Source of the DNA: Streptomyces aureoverticillatus
GTDB lineage: Bacteria > Actinomycetota > Actinomycetes > Streptomycetales > Streptomycetaceae
Direction: 5' to 3'
Assembly: GCF_014649395.1 (NCBI RefSeq)
Contig: NZ_BMSY01000004.1
Coordinates: 736,579-800,578, forward strand
Length of the DNA: 64,000 nt
Positions 17,120 to 25,838 of the stretch are shown here, piece by piece (positions within the stretch are counted from its first letter, which is position 1; each line of letters starts with the position of its first letter). The notes beneath the pieces are model-generated. The model was not told where the DNA came from, made no database searches, and saw nothing but the letters and a program-made list of their open reading frames with translations. The position numbers and the translations under genes were made by a program.

Positions 17120-18889
17120 TCACCGCAACCGCAACCGCAGCTCGCCCACCCTCAGCAGCCGTGCGAGCAGCAGGTATCCGACGATCAGGGCGACGGCTCC
17201 GGCGATCAGGGCGAGGGTCGTCGTCGTGGTGTCCGCGGTGTCCGCCGGGGCGGCGCAGGCCTGGGCCACCAGCCAGGCGAGGGCGGCGGCCGGGGCAGCG
17301 GCCAGGGTGAGTTTGCCGTAGGTGCGCAGCAGCCGCTTGCCGTCCATGCGGCCGTCGAGGCGGCGGCGCAGCAGCCGGGCGGTGAGCAGCAGGCCCACTG
17401 CGTACGACAGGGTGTACGCCGCGGCCATGCCGACCACCGCCCAGCGGGCGGGCAGGAGTTGGTGGCAGGCGGCGGCCAGAGCGATGTTCACGGAGGCGAT
17501 CCAGGCGGCCGTCCAGAAGGGCGTACGGGTGTCCTCGAAGGCGTAGAAGCCGCGCAACAGCAGGTACTGGGCGGAGAACGGGATCAGGCCGAGGCCGAAG
17601 GCCTGGAGCATCTGGCCGAGCGGCTGTGTGGCCGCCGCGTCGGCGGTGCCGTGGCCGAACAGCAGCGCCGCCGTCTGCGGGCCGAGCGCCAGGAAGAAGA
17701 ACCCCGCGGGCACGATCACGACGCCGGTCAGGCGCAGCGCGCGGGACAGCTCGCCGCGCAGGTCGTCGGTGCGGCCCTGGGCGGCGGCCTTGCTCAGCCG
17801 GGGCAGGAGGGCCGTGACCAGGGAGACGGTGACGATGGACTGGGGCAGGAGCCAGATGGTCTGCGCGTACGAGTACGCCGTGTATCCGGCGCCCGCGGTG
17901 GGCAGTTGCTGGTCGGCGGCGTTGGCGTAGTTCGTGACGACGGTCAGCGCGACCTGGTTGGCGAGGACGAAGAGGAGGGTCCAGCGGGCCGCCTGGGCGC
18001 TCTTGCGCAGCCCCGCGCCGCGCCAGTCGAACCGCGGCCGGAAGCGGAAGCCCGCCGCGCGCACGTACGGCACCAGCGCGAGGGCCTGCAGGGCGATGCC
18101 GCAGGTGGTGCCGAGGCCGAGGAGCCGGACCTGGGAGGCGGTGATGTCCTCGACGCGGTCCGGCGCGGTCATCAGCGTGAGGTAGGCGCCGAACATGCCG
18201 ACCAGCACAATGTTGTTGAGCACCGGCGTCCACATCATCGCGCCGAACTTCTCGCGGGCGTTGAGGACTTGGCCGAGCATCCCGAACATGCCGTAGAAGA
18301 AGATCTGCGGCAGCAGGAACCGGGCGAACACGACGGTGAGTTCGAAGGCCGCGTGGCCCTGGGGTGTGTCGCGCATGTACAGGCCGACGATCTGCGGGGC
18401 CGCCCACACGGCGAGCGCCGTGCCCGCGGCGAGCACGCACAGCACCAGGGTGACCAGGCGCTGCTCGTAGGCCCGGCCGCCGTCGGGCTGCGTCGCGCGG
18501 GCCCGTACGAGCTGCGGCACGAGCACGGCGTTGAGCGCGCCGCCGATCAGCAGCGTGTACAGACCGGTGGGCACGGTGTTCGCCGTGTTGTACGTGCTGG
18601 CCAGCAACCCGGTGCCGAGCGCCGCCGCCTGGAGGACCTGCCGGATGAGGCCGGTCGCCCGGGAGACGACGGTGCCCACGGCCATCAGCAGCGAGGACCG
18701 GGCGAGGCCGCCGCCTTGTCCACGCCGGGCCGGCTCGCCGTGTCCGCCCGGCGTCCGGTCGCCTCGCGGCGGGCGGCCGCGCGCCCTTCTGCCGCGCGGT
18801 GCCGCGTGCCGCCCCCGCTTCCGTCCCGGCCGCTGCGGCGGCTCGCTCGACGTCGGGTCCCCGGGCGCGCTGCTCTTCCCCTCCACCAT
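17120..18889 (-). CDS. murJ: MurJ/MviN-type lipid II flippase
   Basis: 589 residues. A polar, Arg/Pro-rich N-terminal tail of about 62 residues precedes a MATE/MOP-fold core of about 14 helices. The MviN signature is clear: ARSSLLMAVGTVVSRATGLI, then LLPQIFFYGM and GFYAFEDTRTPFW. MurJ flips lipid II to the outer face for peptidoglycan synthesis. The Arg-rich tail is common in actinobacterial members. Streptomyces may encode more than one MurJ-like protein, so this could be a paralogue. Confidence 0.9.
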   Translation of the reverse strand: MVEGKSSAPGDPTSSEPPQRPGRKRGRHAAPRGRRARGRPPRGDRTPGGHGEPARRGQGGGLARSSLLMAVGTVVSRATGLIRQVLQAAALGTGLLASTYNTANTVPTGLYTLLIGGALNAVLVPQLVRARATQPDGGRAYEQRLVTLVLCVLAAGTALAVWAAPQIVGLYMRDTPQGHAAFELTVVFARFLLPQIFFYGMFGMLGQVLNAREKFGAMMWTPVLNNIVLVGMFGAYLTLMTAPDRVEDITASQVRLLGLGTTCGIALQALALVPYVRAAGFRFRPRFDWRGAGLRKSAQAARWTLLFVLANQVALTVVTNYANAADQQLPTAGAGYTAYSYAQTIWLLPQSIVTVSLVTALLPRLSKAAAQGRTDDLRGELSRALRLTGVVIVPAGFFFLALGPQTAALLFGHGTADAAATQPLGQMLQAFGLGLIPFSAQYLLLRGFYAFEDTRTPFWTAAWIASVNIALAAACHQLLPARWAVVGMAAAYTLSYAVGLLLTARLLRRRLDGRMDGKRLLRTYGKLTLAAAPAAALAWLVAQACAAPADTADTTTTTLALIAGAVALIVGYLLLARLLRVGELRLRLR

Positions 18890-19077
18890 TTCGCCACCCT
18901 ACGCAGCGAAGATCAATTGGAGGCAAAGCTTCCGCAACGGGGCACTTCAGGCGAGGTCCGCGGCCAGAGAGGGGTCGCGCCCAGACGGGAGCCGCAGTTG
19001 GGCAGGGGCCACAGTCAGGCAGGGGCCACAGACCGGGCGGACGGACGGTGGGCGCGGGCACCACGCGCGCCGAGCCC

Positions 19078-19740
19078 TTACGCCCGGAACGCCTCCGGCC
19101 GCTCCGGGCTCGCCGCCGCCAGCGCCTTCGCGACCTCGGCGACGCCCGCGCGCAGCCCGTAGACCGGGGTGTCGGGCTGCTGGCGCCAGGACTCGTCGAT
19201 GCCGCCGGCGTCGACCGTGTCGAAGCCCAGCTCGTCGATCAGGTCACGGACCGTCTTCTTGGCGACCTCGTCGTCCCCGGCCACGGGCAGCGCCATCCGC
19301 CGCGGGTCGCCCTTGGGGAGCGGCTTGTCCAGGATGTCCTGGGCGTACGTGCCGTTGAACGCCTTGATCACCGGGTGGCCGATGTGCTGCTCGGTCCAGC
19401 GGCTCTCGGTCAGGCCGCCGTCCTCGATGGCGTCGATCCTGCCGTCGCGCTGCTGCGGGTAGTAGTTGCCGGTGTCCAGCACGGCGAAGCCTTCGGCGGC
19501 CTCGTCGAACAGGCCGGACGGCAGGTCAGGAACGTTCTTCAGCGGGATCGTCACGACGACCAGCTCGGCGCCGCGCGCGGCCTCGGCGACGGTGACGGGC
19601 GTGGCACCGGTCTCCTCGGCGAGGGCGGTGAGGGTCTGCGGGCCGCGGGAGTTGGCCACGGACACGTCGTGGCCGAGCGCGGTCAGACGGCGGGTGAGGT
19701 TGCCGCCGATGTTGCCCGCGCCGATGATGCCGATCTTCAT
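19078..19740 (-). CDS. F420-dependent NADP oxidoreductase-like protein (COG2085)
   Basis: 220 residues. ATG 19740 has GGAGG five bases upstream. The Rossmann motif GIIGAGNIGGNLTRRL starts at residue 3, with SRG after beta-2 for NADP. Similar proteins move hydride between F420H2 and NADP, or are short reductases of unknown substrate. It is divergent from a DJ-1/PfpI gene. Confidence 0.85.
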   Translation of the reverse strand: MKIGIIGAGNIGGNLTRRLTALGHDVSVANSRGPQTLTALAEETGATPVTVAEAARGAELVVVTIPLKNVPDLPSGLFDEAAEGFAVLDTGNYYPQQRDGRIDAIEDGGLTESRWTEQHIGHPVIKAFNGTYAQDILDKPLPKGDPRRMALPVAGDDEVAKKTVRDLIDELGFDTVDAGGIDESWRQQPDTPVYGLRAGVAEVAKALAAASPERPEAFRA

Positions 19741-19929
19741 GGGGTCCTCCAGGGATGTGCCGCGACCGGGTGCCGCTGCCGCATACGTGGCTGCAACCCC
19801 GGGGTCATCGGCACTATTTCCGCCGGATTCCGGGAATAAGTGGAGGTCGGCAGGTGTCCGCGCCATGCCCACGCGATCGAGCGACCCACACTGGGGCAGC
19901 CGCTCGCCATTCCCCGCGCGCCATCGGAT

Positions 19930-19974
19930 ATTCCATGGCAGCCACTGGATTCCCTATTGGATTCCTATGGCAGC
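19930..19974. repeat. Two near-identical ATTCC(T)ATGGCAGC boxes
   Basis: ATTCCATGGCAGC (19930-19942) and ATTCCTATGGCAGC (19961-19974) are direct repeats with starts 31 bases apart, roughly three helical turns, in the divergent gap and ending 20 bases before the DJ-1/PfpI start. They may be regulator binding sites; no matching regulator gene is adjacent. Confidence 0.4.
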
Positions 19975-19993
19975 GGGAGCCTACGTTCGGGGC

Positions 19994-20689
19994 ATGTCGA
20001 AGATTCTGTACGTGATGACGGGCGCCGCCCACTGGACGCTCGCCGACGGAACGCAGCACCCCACCGGCTTCTGGGCCGAGGAGGCCGTCGCGCCCTACGA
20101 GGCGTTCAAGGCCGCGGGCCACCAGGTCACCGTCGCCACCCCGGGCGGCGTCGTGCCGACCGTGGACCGGGCCAGCCTTGCTCCGGAGGTCAACGGCGGC
20201 CAGGAGGGCGCCGACCGGATCGCGGCCGGGCTCGCGGCCTTCACCGAACTCCAGGACCCGATCCGCCTGGAGGACGTCGACCTGGACGACTACGCGGCCG
20301 TCTACTACCCGGGCGGCCACGGCCCCATGGAGGACCTGGCGGCCGACGCCACCTCCGGCAGGCTGCTCGTCCGGGCCCTGGAGTCCGGCAGGCCGCTCGC
20401 CACGGTGTGCCACGCCTCCGCCGCCCTGCTCGCCGCCACCAGGGACGACGGCTCCAACGCCTTCGCGGGCCGCCGTCTGACCGGCTTCACCAACGCCGAG
20501 GAGACCCAGGCGGGCCTGGCCGCCAAGGCGAAGTGGCTGCTCCAGGACCGGCTGGTCGCGGCGGGCGCCGACTTCCAGGAGGGCGAGCCGTGGGCCCCGT
20601 ACGTGGTCGTCGACCGCAACCTCGTCACCGGCCAGAACCCGGCGTCGTCCGCACCGCTGGCCGCCGAGCTCCTGAAGAAGCTGGCCTGA
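19994..20689 (+). CDS. DJ-1/PfpI (Hsp31-like) type 1 glutamine amidotransferase-fold protein
   Basis: 231 residues. The nucleophile elbow is ATVCHASAALL, the catalytic Glu lies in FWAEEA, and YYPGGHGPMEDL precedes the elbow, as in Hsp31-type DJ-1 proteins (glyoxalase III/deglycase activity or chaperone). A perfect hairpin follows the gene. No regulator is adjacent. Confidence 0.88.
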   Translation: MSKILYVMTGAAHWTLADGTQHPTGFWAEEAVAPYEAFKAAGHQVTVATPGGVVPTVDRASLAPEVNGGQEGADRIAAGLAAFTELQDPIRLEDVDLDDYAAVYYPGGHGPMEDLAADATSGRLLVRALESGRPLATVCHASAALLAATRDDGSNAFAGRRLTGFTNAEETQAGLAAKAKWLLQDRLVAAGADFQEGEPWAPYVVVDRNLVTGQNPASSAPLAAELLKKLA

Positions 20690-20783
20690 CCGACGCCGCC
20701 GCGGCCGACGGCACACGCGGGCCGCTGGTTCCGCGGCGGCGGTGGACGCGGCCCGCAGCGCTGTCCTGTCCGACGTGACGCCC

Positions 20784-20818
20784 CGGCGGGCCGGTACCCA
20801 CCCGGTACCGGCCCGCCG
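20784..20818. terminator. Terminator hairpin after the DJ-1/PfpI gene
   Basis: A perfect 15-bp stem with arm CGGCGGGCCGGTACC and a 5-base loop lies 94 bases after the stop and 113 before the next start. There is no U tract. Confidence 0.7.
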
Positions 20819-20931
20819 CGCACCGGTTCCCCGGGCTGCCGGTGCACGACCCGGTCCGCTCTTCGCGCGCTCTTGCGCATAGGTTCGGAACCACACGTCT
20901 TGTCGTACGTACGCCGTGAAAGGACCGCTCC

Positions 20932-21804
20932 ATGAGCACCTCGACCCCCGCACGCCCCGCCGACGCCTCGGGCACCTTCGCCCTCGGCGGCGATCTGCCC
21001 GTCAACCGGCTCGGCTTCGGCGCCATGCAGCTCACCGGACCGGGCGTGTGGGGCGAGCCCAAGGACCGGGACGAGGCCGTACGCGTGCTGCGCCGCGCCG
21101 TGGAACTCGGCGTGAACTTCATCGACACCGCCGACTCCTACGGCCCCATCGTCAACGAAGTCCTCATCCGCGAGGCCCTGCACCCCTACGCCGACGACCT
21201 GGTCATCGCCACCAAGGCCGGCCTGACCCGCTCCGGCCCCGACGACTGGCGCGCCGTCGGCCGCCCCGAATACCTGCGCCAGCAGGCCGAGTTGAGCCTG
21301 CGTCACCTCGGCGTCGAGCGCATCGACCTGTTCCAGCTGCACCGCATCGACGAGCAGGTGCCGCTCGCCGACCAGATCGGCGAGCTCGCCCTGCTCCAGC
21401 AGGAGGGCAAGATCCGCCACATCGGCGTCTCCGAGGTGACGGTGGATCAGCTCAAGGCGGCCCGCGAGCACGCCGAGATCGTCTCCGTGCAGAACCAGTA
21501 CAACCTGGTCAACCGCAGCTCCGAGGACGTGCTCGAGTACGCCGAGCGCGAGAACATCGCCTTCATCCCCTGGTTCCCGATGGCCACCGGCGAACTCGCC
21601 CGCCCGGGCGGCCCGCTCGACGCCGCCGCCAAGGAGCACGGCGCCTCCCCGTCCCAGCTCGCCCTGGCCTGGCTGCTCCGCCGCTCGCCGGTGATCCTGC
21701 CGATCCCCGGCACGTCCCGGGTCGCGCACCTGGAGCAGAACACCGACGCCGCGGGCATCACCCTGACGGACGCGCAGTTCGAGGCGCTCGCGGCCGCCGT
21801 CTGA
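20932..21804 (+). CDS. Aldo/keto reductase
   Basis: 290 residues. An NADPH-dependent (alpha/beta)8-barrel carbonyl reductase. The tetrad is visible: Asp and Tyr in DTADSYGP, Lys in IATKAGL, His in QLHRIDEQ. The C-terminal IPGTSRVAHLEQN binds the 2'-phosphate of NADPH. Close in pattern to the YdhF/PdxI-like branch. Single gene, ended by the hairpin at 21900-21930. Confidence 0.9.
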   Translation: MSTSTPARPADASGTFALGGDLPVNRLGFGAMQLTGPGVWGEPKDRDEAVRVLRRAVELGVNFIDTADSYGPIVNEVLIREALHPYADDLVIATKAGLTRSGPDDWRAVGRPEYLRQQAELSLRHLGVERIDLFQLHRIDEQVPLADQIGELALLQQEGKIRHIGVSEVTVDQLKAAREHAEIVSVQNQYNLVNRSSEDVLEYAERENIAFIPWFPMATGELARPGGPLDAAAKEHGASPSQLALAWLLRRSPVILPIPGTSRVAHLEQNTDAAGITLTDAQFEALAAAV

Positions 21805-21899
21805 GACAGGTCGCCGTCCGGTGCGTACGTCAACGTCAGGTCGCGTCGGACGCACACGCATACGCACACGCACACCACCGCGCCACAGGGCTCCGCGCT

Positions 21900-21930
21900 C
21901 CGGCGCTCACCGCACGACGGTGAGCGCCGG
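21900..21930. terminator. Bidirectional terminator between convergent genes
   Basis: A perfect 13-bp stem (arm CCGGCGCTCACCG, loop CACGA) lies between the aldo/keto reductase stop and the convergent MFS gene stop. Confidence 0.75.
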
Positions 21931-21946
21931 GCCGGCGCCCCCCGGG

Positions 21947-23158
21947 TCAGCCCGGTCGACGACCGCGCAGCCCCACCGCCGCCACCGCGAGCACGGCGGT
22001 CAGCCCGCCCAGCGCCATCACCGCCGAGAGCGACGCCCCGTCGACCACCACGCCGCCCGCGAGCGCCCCGAGCGAGATCGTGGCCTGGAACGAGGCGGTG
22101 AACAGCACCGACGCCGCCTCCGGAGCGTGCGGCACCGCCGCCGCGAACCACGTCTGCGAGCAGACCGGCACGGCCCCGTACGCGACACCCCACACCACCA
22201 GCAGCAGCACAGCCCCGCCCGGCCGGGTCCCCAGGACGGGCAGCAGCAGGGTGGCGACGGCGATCAGCCCCGCGGCCCCCGCGAACGCGGCCCGCGGCCG
22301 GCGCACCACCACGGCACCGCCCATGAAGTTCCCGGCGATCCCGGCGGCCCCGTACACGAGCAGAACCACGGTCACCGTCCCCGGGCCGACGTCCGTCACC
22401 TGCCGCAGGAACGGCGTCACGTACGTGTACGCCCCGAAGTGCGCCAGGACGACGAGGACCGTCACCAGCAGGGCCCAGCGGGTGCCCGCGCCACGCGACG
22501 CGTCCCGCAGGACCGACCCCCGCAGGGCCTCTTCCGGCGGCAAAGGAGGAATCACCACAAGCATGACCAGCCAGACGGCCACCGACAGGACTCCCAGGGC
22601 GACGAACGCCGTGCGCCATCCCGCGGCGTCCCCCACGAAGGTGCCGACCGGCACACCGAGCACCGACCCGAGCGGCACCGCCGCGAAGATCACCGCCGTC
22701 GCCCGGCCCACCGACTCCCGCGGCACGAGCCGCCCCGCGAGCCCGGCCCCGATCGACCAGAACCCGCCGATGGTGACGCCGACCAGGACGCGGGACACGA
22801 GGACGAGCCAGTAGGCGGGTGCCACCGCGGCCAGGAAGTTCGCCACCGCGAGGAGCGCCATGAAGGCGCACAGCATGACGCGCCGGTCCACACGGGCCGT
22901 GGCCGTGGTCACCAACGGCGCCGACAGCGCGGCGAGGAAGCCGGGCATCGTCATCGTCAGGCCGGCCGTCCCGTCCGTGACGCGGAAGCTGTGCCCGATC
23001 TCCGGCAGCAGGCCGATCGGCAGGATCTCCACGGTGACGATGGCGAAGAGACCCGCCGTGACCGACGCGACCGCGAGCCAACCGAGCAGTGCGGAACGGG
23101 GAGTTGGGCGTGCGGGGGTACGTTCGGCGGCGGAAGTGGTAGTGGAGGAACGAGGCAT
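21947..23158 (-). CDS. MFS drug/metabolite efflux permease (DHA1 type)
   Basis: 403 residues from ATG 23158. Twelve hydrophobic helices; TARVDRRVML takes the place of motif A in loop 2-3, and PLGSVLGVPVGTFVGD is motif C, typical of antiporters. The closest general resemblance is to the AraJ/YdhP/NepI branch, which exports sugars, purine nucleosides or drugs. Substrate not inferable. Confidence 0.88.
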   Translation of the reverse strand: MPRSSTTTSAAERTPARPTPRSALLGWLAVASVTAGLFAIVTVEILPIGLLPEIGHSFRVTDGTAGLTMTMPGFLAALSAPLVTTATARVDRRVMLCAFMALLAVANFLAAVAPAYWLVLVSRVLVGVTIGGFWSIGAGLAGRLVPRESVGRATAVIFAAVPLGSVLGVPVGTFVGDAAGWRTAFVALGVLSVAVWLVMLVVIPPLPPEEALRGSVLRDASRGAGTRWALLVTVLVVLAHFGAYTYVTPFLRQVTDVGPGTVTVVLLVYGAAGIAGNFMGGAVVVRRPRAAFAGAAGLIAVATLLLPVLGTRPGGAVLLLVVWGVAYGAVPVCSQTWFAAAVPHAPEAASVLFTASFQATISLGALAGGVVVDGASLSAVMALGGLTAVLAVAAVGLRGRRPG

Positions 23159-23253
23159 GGGTCCGTCCTGGCGGGGTTTCAGTGGAGGGATTCCTGTGGC
23201 GGGCGGCGCGCTGCGCACTGACGGCGCTCATGGCGCGCGGCCGATGACACACG

Positions 23254-23310
23254 GTGATGCGGTGCAGTGGTGAAGTAGTGACGCAGTGAAGTGGTGGAGC
23301 GGTGACGCGG
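23254..23310. repeat. Degenerate 24-bp tandem repeat, about 2.4 copies
   Basis: Units start at 23254, 23278 and 23302 with the pattern GTGAYGCRGTGMAGTGGTGR. It lies in the gap between the MFS gene and the metG leader. No coding or regulatory meaning is evident. Confidence 0.55.
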
Positions 23311-23424
23311 GGTATGTGCGTCAGTTCAACAGGAACGACCGCCTGTGGTCTGGCAGGTAAGCGACGCCGTAGTGGGCTGCGCGGCCCCCGGAAAAATGCC
23401 CGGCCCGGCCGCGGCCTCCGCTGC

Positions 23425-23430
23425 TAGCAT
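23425..23430 (+). promoter_or_regulatory. -10 element for a leaderless metG leader transcript
   Basis: TAGCAT matches the TAnnnT consensus and ends six bases before the leader ATG at 23437, so transcription would start at or next to the A of ATG. No convincing -35 is visible. Confidence 0.5.
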
Positions 23431-23436
23431 CGCCGC

Positions 23437-23490
23437 ATGATCACGCCCGAGTTCCGTGTCGCCATGATGCCCCGCCGACGGGGCCGCTGA
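23437..23490 (+). CDS. Met-rich leader peptide of an attenuator
   Basis: A 17-codon peptide, MITPEFRVAMMPRRRGR, with two consecutive Met codons at 23464-23469. It starts seven bases after a -10-like TAGCAT and ends before a hairpin that precedes metG. The Met-Met pair sits immediately before the first arm (CCCCG) of an alternative RNA structure, as expected of a leader whose translation senses charged Met-tRNA. Expression is inferred, not shown. Confidence 0.6.
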   Translation: MITPEFRVAMMPRRRGR

Positions 23491-23530
23491 GACCGGACGC
23501 GCGTGTCCGAGGCCCCGAGACGGGGCCTCG
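23470..23530 (+). promoter_or_regulatory. Putative methionine-responsive transcription attenuator
   Basis: Three mutually exclusive pairings are visible: CCCCG 23470-23474 with CGGGG 23479-23483 (pause hairpin); CGGGGCC 23479-23485 with GGCCCCG 23511-23517 (antiterminator); and CGAGGCCCCG 23508-23517 with CGGGGCCTCG 23521-23530 (terminator, loop AGA, then TT). Stalling at the Met codons would cover the first arm and favour the antiterminator; reaching the stop codon would favour the terminator. Confidence 0.6.
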
Positions 23531-23583
23531 TTCCGAGCGGCTGCGGAGCCCCGCCTCTCCCCCTGGAGATCCTGGAGGCTCCC

Positions 23584-25161
23584 ATGACGACACCGACCAC
23601 ACCGCTGCCCGCACCCCTGACCACACCGCCGACCGCGTCCGGCACCACCGCCTACATCACCACGACCATCCCGTACGTCAACGCCCGCCCGCACCTGGGC
23701 TTCGCCCTCGAACTCGTCCAGGCCGACGTGCTGGCGCGCCATCGCCGCCACCGCGGCGACCGGGTCCGCTTCCTCAGCGGCACGGACGACAATTCGCTGA
23801 AGAACGTGCTGGCCGCCGAGGCCGAAGGCGTCCCCGTGCAGGACCTGGTGGACCGCAACGCGGAGGCGTTCGCCGCGCTGCGCGCTCCGCTCGCCCTGTC
23901 CTTCGACGACTTCATCCGCACCAGCCGCGACCCGCGCCACCGTGTCGGCGTGGAGCGCCTGTGGCGCCGGTGCGCCGCCTCCGGCGACCTCTACCGCAAG
24001 CATTACGAGGGCCTGTACTGCGTCGGCTGCGAGCAGTTCTACACACCCGCCGAACTCGTCGAGGGACGCTGTGCCGAGCACGGCACCGAGCCCCAACGCG
24101 TCGCCGAGGAGAACTGGTTCTTCCGCCTCTCCCGGTACGCCGACCGGCTGCGCGACCTGATCTCCTCCGGCCGCCTGCGCGTCGAGCCCGCCGTCCGCCG
24201 CAACGAGGTGCTCGCCCTCATCGACGGCGGTCTGCACGACTTCTCCGTGTCCCGCTCGGGCACTCGCGCCCGCGGCTGGGGCATCCCCGTACCGGACGAC
24301 CCGGATCAGGTCGTGTACGTCTGGTGGGACGCCCTCGGCAACTACGTCACCAGCCTCGGCTACGGCACCGACGACCCCGCGTACGAGCAGTGGTGGTCCG
24401 GCGGCGGCAGCCGCACCCACCTCGTCGGCAAGGGCGTCGTCCGCTTCCACGCCGTCTATTGGCCCGCCATGCTCCTGTCGGCGGGCCTGCCGCTGCCCAC
24501 GGACGTCCTCGTACACGACTACCTCACCGTCGACGGCCGCAAGATCAGCAAGTCCAGTGGGACGACTGTCGATCCGGCGGACCTGGCGGCCGAGTTCGGC
24601 ACCGACACCGTGCGCTGGTGGCTGCTGCGTGACGTACCGCGTGTCGGCGACGCGGACTTCACCCGGGAGCGGCTCGTCGCGCGGGCGAACGCCGATTTCG
24701 CGGGCGGGCTCGGGAACCTCGTCAACCGGGCCGTGACGATGGTCCACCGCTTCCGCGAGGGCCGCGTGCCGGAACGGAGCGCGGAGGTGATCGAGGGGAC
24801 GGAGCGGCTCACGGCCGTCTGTCGCGAGGTCTCCGGACACGTCGACACCGCCCTGGCCGACTTCGACTTCCGGCGGGCGACGGCCGCCGTGTGGCGGCTC
24901 GTGGAGGAGGCCGACCGGTGCGTCGACGGCACCCGGCCGTGGGCGCTGGCCAAGGCCGAGCGCGGGGGCGACCGGGCGGCGGGCGAGCGGCTCGACGGGG
25001 TGCTCGCGGCACTGATCGGCGCGTGCCGCACGCTCGCGGACCAACTCGGGCCGTTCGTACCCGAGTCGGCGGCACGGGTGGCGGCGCAGTGCGCGGAGGA
25101 CGACGGGCGGCTTCCGGCGGCGCGGCCGCTGTTCGCGCGGGTGGGCGACGGGGAGGGCTGA
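23584..25161 (+). CDS. metG: Methionyl-tRNA synthetase
   Basis: 525 residues from ATG 23584, GGAGG six bases upstream. A class I synthetase charging tRNA-Met in the cytosol. Visible: HIGH-type motif as PHLGF after IPYVNAR, a zinc knuckle beginning CVGCEQFY with a second pair near GRCAEHG, the WWDALGNY and HAVYWPAMLLSAG core, and KISKS for KMSKS. The C-terminal anticodon-binding helical domain is present; no tRNA-binding EMAP extension. Length is normal. Streptomyces often has another metG; this copy, with its Met-codon attenuator, may be an inducible one. Confidence 0.9.
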   Translation: MTTPTTPLPAPLTTPPTASGTTAYITTTIPYVNARPHLGFALELVQADVLARHRRHRGDRVRFLSGTDDNSLKNVLAAEAEGVPVQDLVDRNAEAFAALRAPLALSFDDFIRTSRDPRHRVGVERLWRRCAASGDLYRKHYEGLYCVGCEQFYTPAELVEGRCAEHGTEPQRVAEENWFFRLSRYADRLRDLISSGRLRVEPAVRRNEVLALIDGGLHDFSVSRSGTRARGWGIPVPDDPDQVVYVWWDALGNYVTSLGYGTDDPAYEQWWSGGGSRTHLVGKGVVRFHAVYWPAMLLSAGLPLPTDVLVHDYLTVDGRKISKSSGTTVDPADLAAEFGTDTVRWWLLRDVPRVGDADFTRERLVARANADFAGGLGNLVNRAVTMVHRFREGRVPERSAEVIEGTERLTAVCREVSGHVDTALADFDFRRATAAVWRLVEEADRCVDGTRPWALAKAERGGDRAAGERLDGVLAALIGACRTLADQLGPFVPESAARVAAQCAEDDGRLPAARPLFARVGDGEG

Positions 25162-25183
25162 ACGGGGAGGCCGCACCGGGCAC

Positions 25184-25223
25184 CTGGGTCAGGGCCGGTG
25201 CGAGCCTCTACCCGGTGACCCAG
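25184..25223. terminator. Weak inverted repeat after metG
   Basis: CTGGGTCA and TGACCCAG are paired across a 24-base interval that contains further GC pairing. It starts 22 bases after the metG stop. A possible terminator; no U tract. Confidence 0.35.
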
Positions 25224-25224
25224 T

Positions 25225-25257
25225 GCTGCTTCAGAGCTGCTTCAGAGCTGCTTCAGA
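25225..25257. repeat. 11-bp tandem repeat, three exact copies
   Basis: GCTGCTTCAGA is repeated three times without interruption. It overlaps the 3' end and stop codon of the ProC-like remnant on the minus strand. Confidence 0.8.
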
Positions 25258-25672
25258 TCAGCCAGGAGGTCATCAAGGGCCTTGTCGAGGGCTTGTGAGT
25301 TGGCCGGGTCGAACCATGTGGTGCGGATGCGTTCGTTGTTGCCCTTCGGGGTCTCGTGGTCGGCGGCGAGTTGGTGCAGAGAGCGGGTCTCGTCGCTCAG
25401 GGCGCGGCCGACGCCCTGGAAGAGCCCGCGGACGTAGCGGTCGGCGGCCTCGGGGGCGATGCCGTGGCCGACGGCCCACGACGTGAGCGTGGCGAGATAC
25501 GCGTAGTGGGTGGTCAGCGTCCCCGTAAACGCGGAGAAGACGTTGAAGGCCACCTCGTCCGCGACCGGCTGCGCCGGACATCACGTTGACCACCGTCTTG
25601 TCGTCGCCCACCCGCAGCCCGGCGAGCCCGGCCCGCTTCGGCTCGGCCTGCTTCGCTGTCGCGCCCGGCCGC
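25242..25672 (-). pseudogene. ProC-like (pyrroline-5-carboxylate reductase family) remnant
   Basis: Two pieces of one family are joined out of frame. The upstream piece reads GLRVGDDKTVVNVMSGA. A frame change near 25577 leads to QPVADEVAFNVFSAFTGTLT and on to LADLKQL at the stop. The segment between, normally about a hundred residues including most of the dimer helices, is missing. Frame change plus internal deletion means no functional enzyme. It runs directly into a hydrolase fragment. Confidence 0.6.
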
Positions 25673-25834
25673 CGGCCGGTACACCCGGACCGGGAGCTCT
25701 CGGCCGGGCAGTATCACCTGCTGCCACTCCGTCACGGCGCCGGGATCCGGTTGCCCGGTGAGCGCACGCGCTGCGGCAGACGCACGAAAGCGGTTCTCCG
25801 CGTCGCGGCAGGCGACCAGTTCCTCGGTCGTCAT
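25673..25834 (-). pseudogene. Alpha/beta hydrolase N-terminal fragment
   Basis: ATG 25834 starts MTTEELVACRDAENRFRASA and reaches WQQVILPGRELPVRVYRP, the N-terminus of an esterase of the hormone-sensitive-lipase class, before the oxyanion HGGG motif. It then runs into ProC-like sequence out of frame, so catalytic residues are absent. Confidence 0.55.
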
Positions 25835-25838
25835 CGCG

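Noticed and set aside
21829..21880. A CGCACACGCATACGCACACG run as a functional repeat array
   Set aside because: It is short, imperfect low-complexity sequence between convergent genes, next to a clear terminator; no spacer structure as in CRISPR.
23311..23583. A T-box riboswitch before metG
   Set aside because: No T-box bulge, specifier hairpin or antiterminator consensus was seen; the short Met-rich frame plus alternative stems explains the region better.
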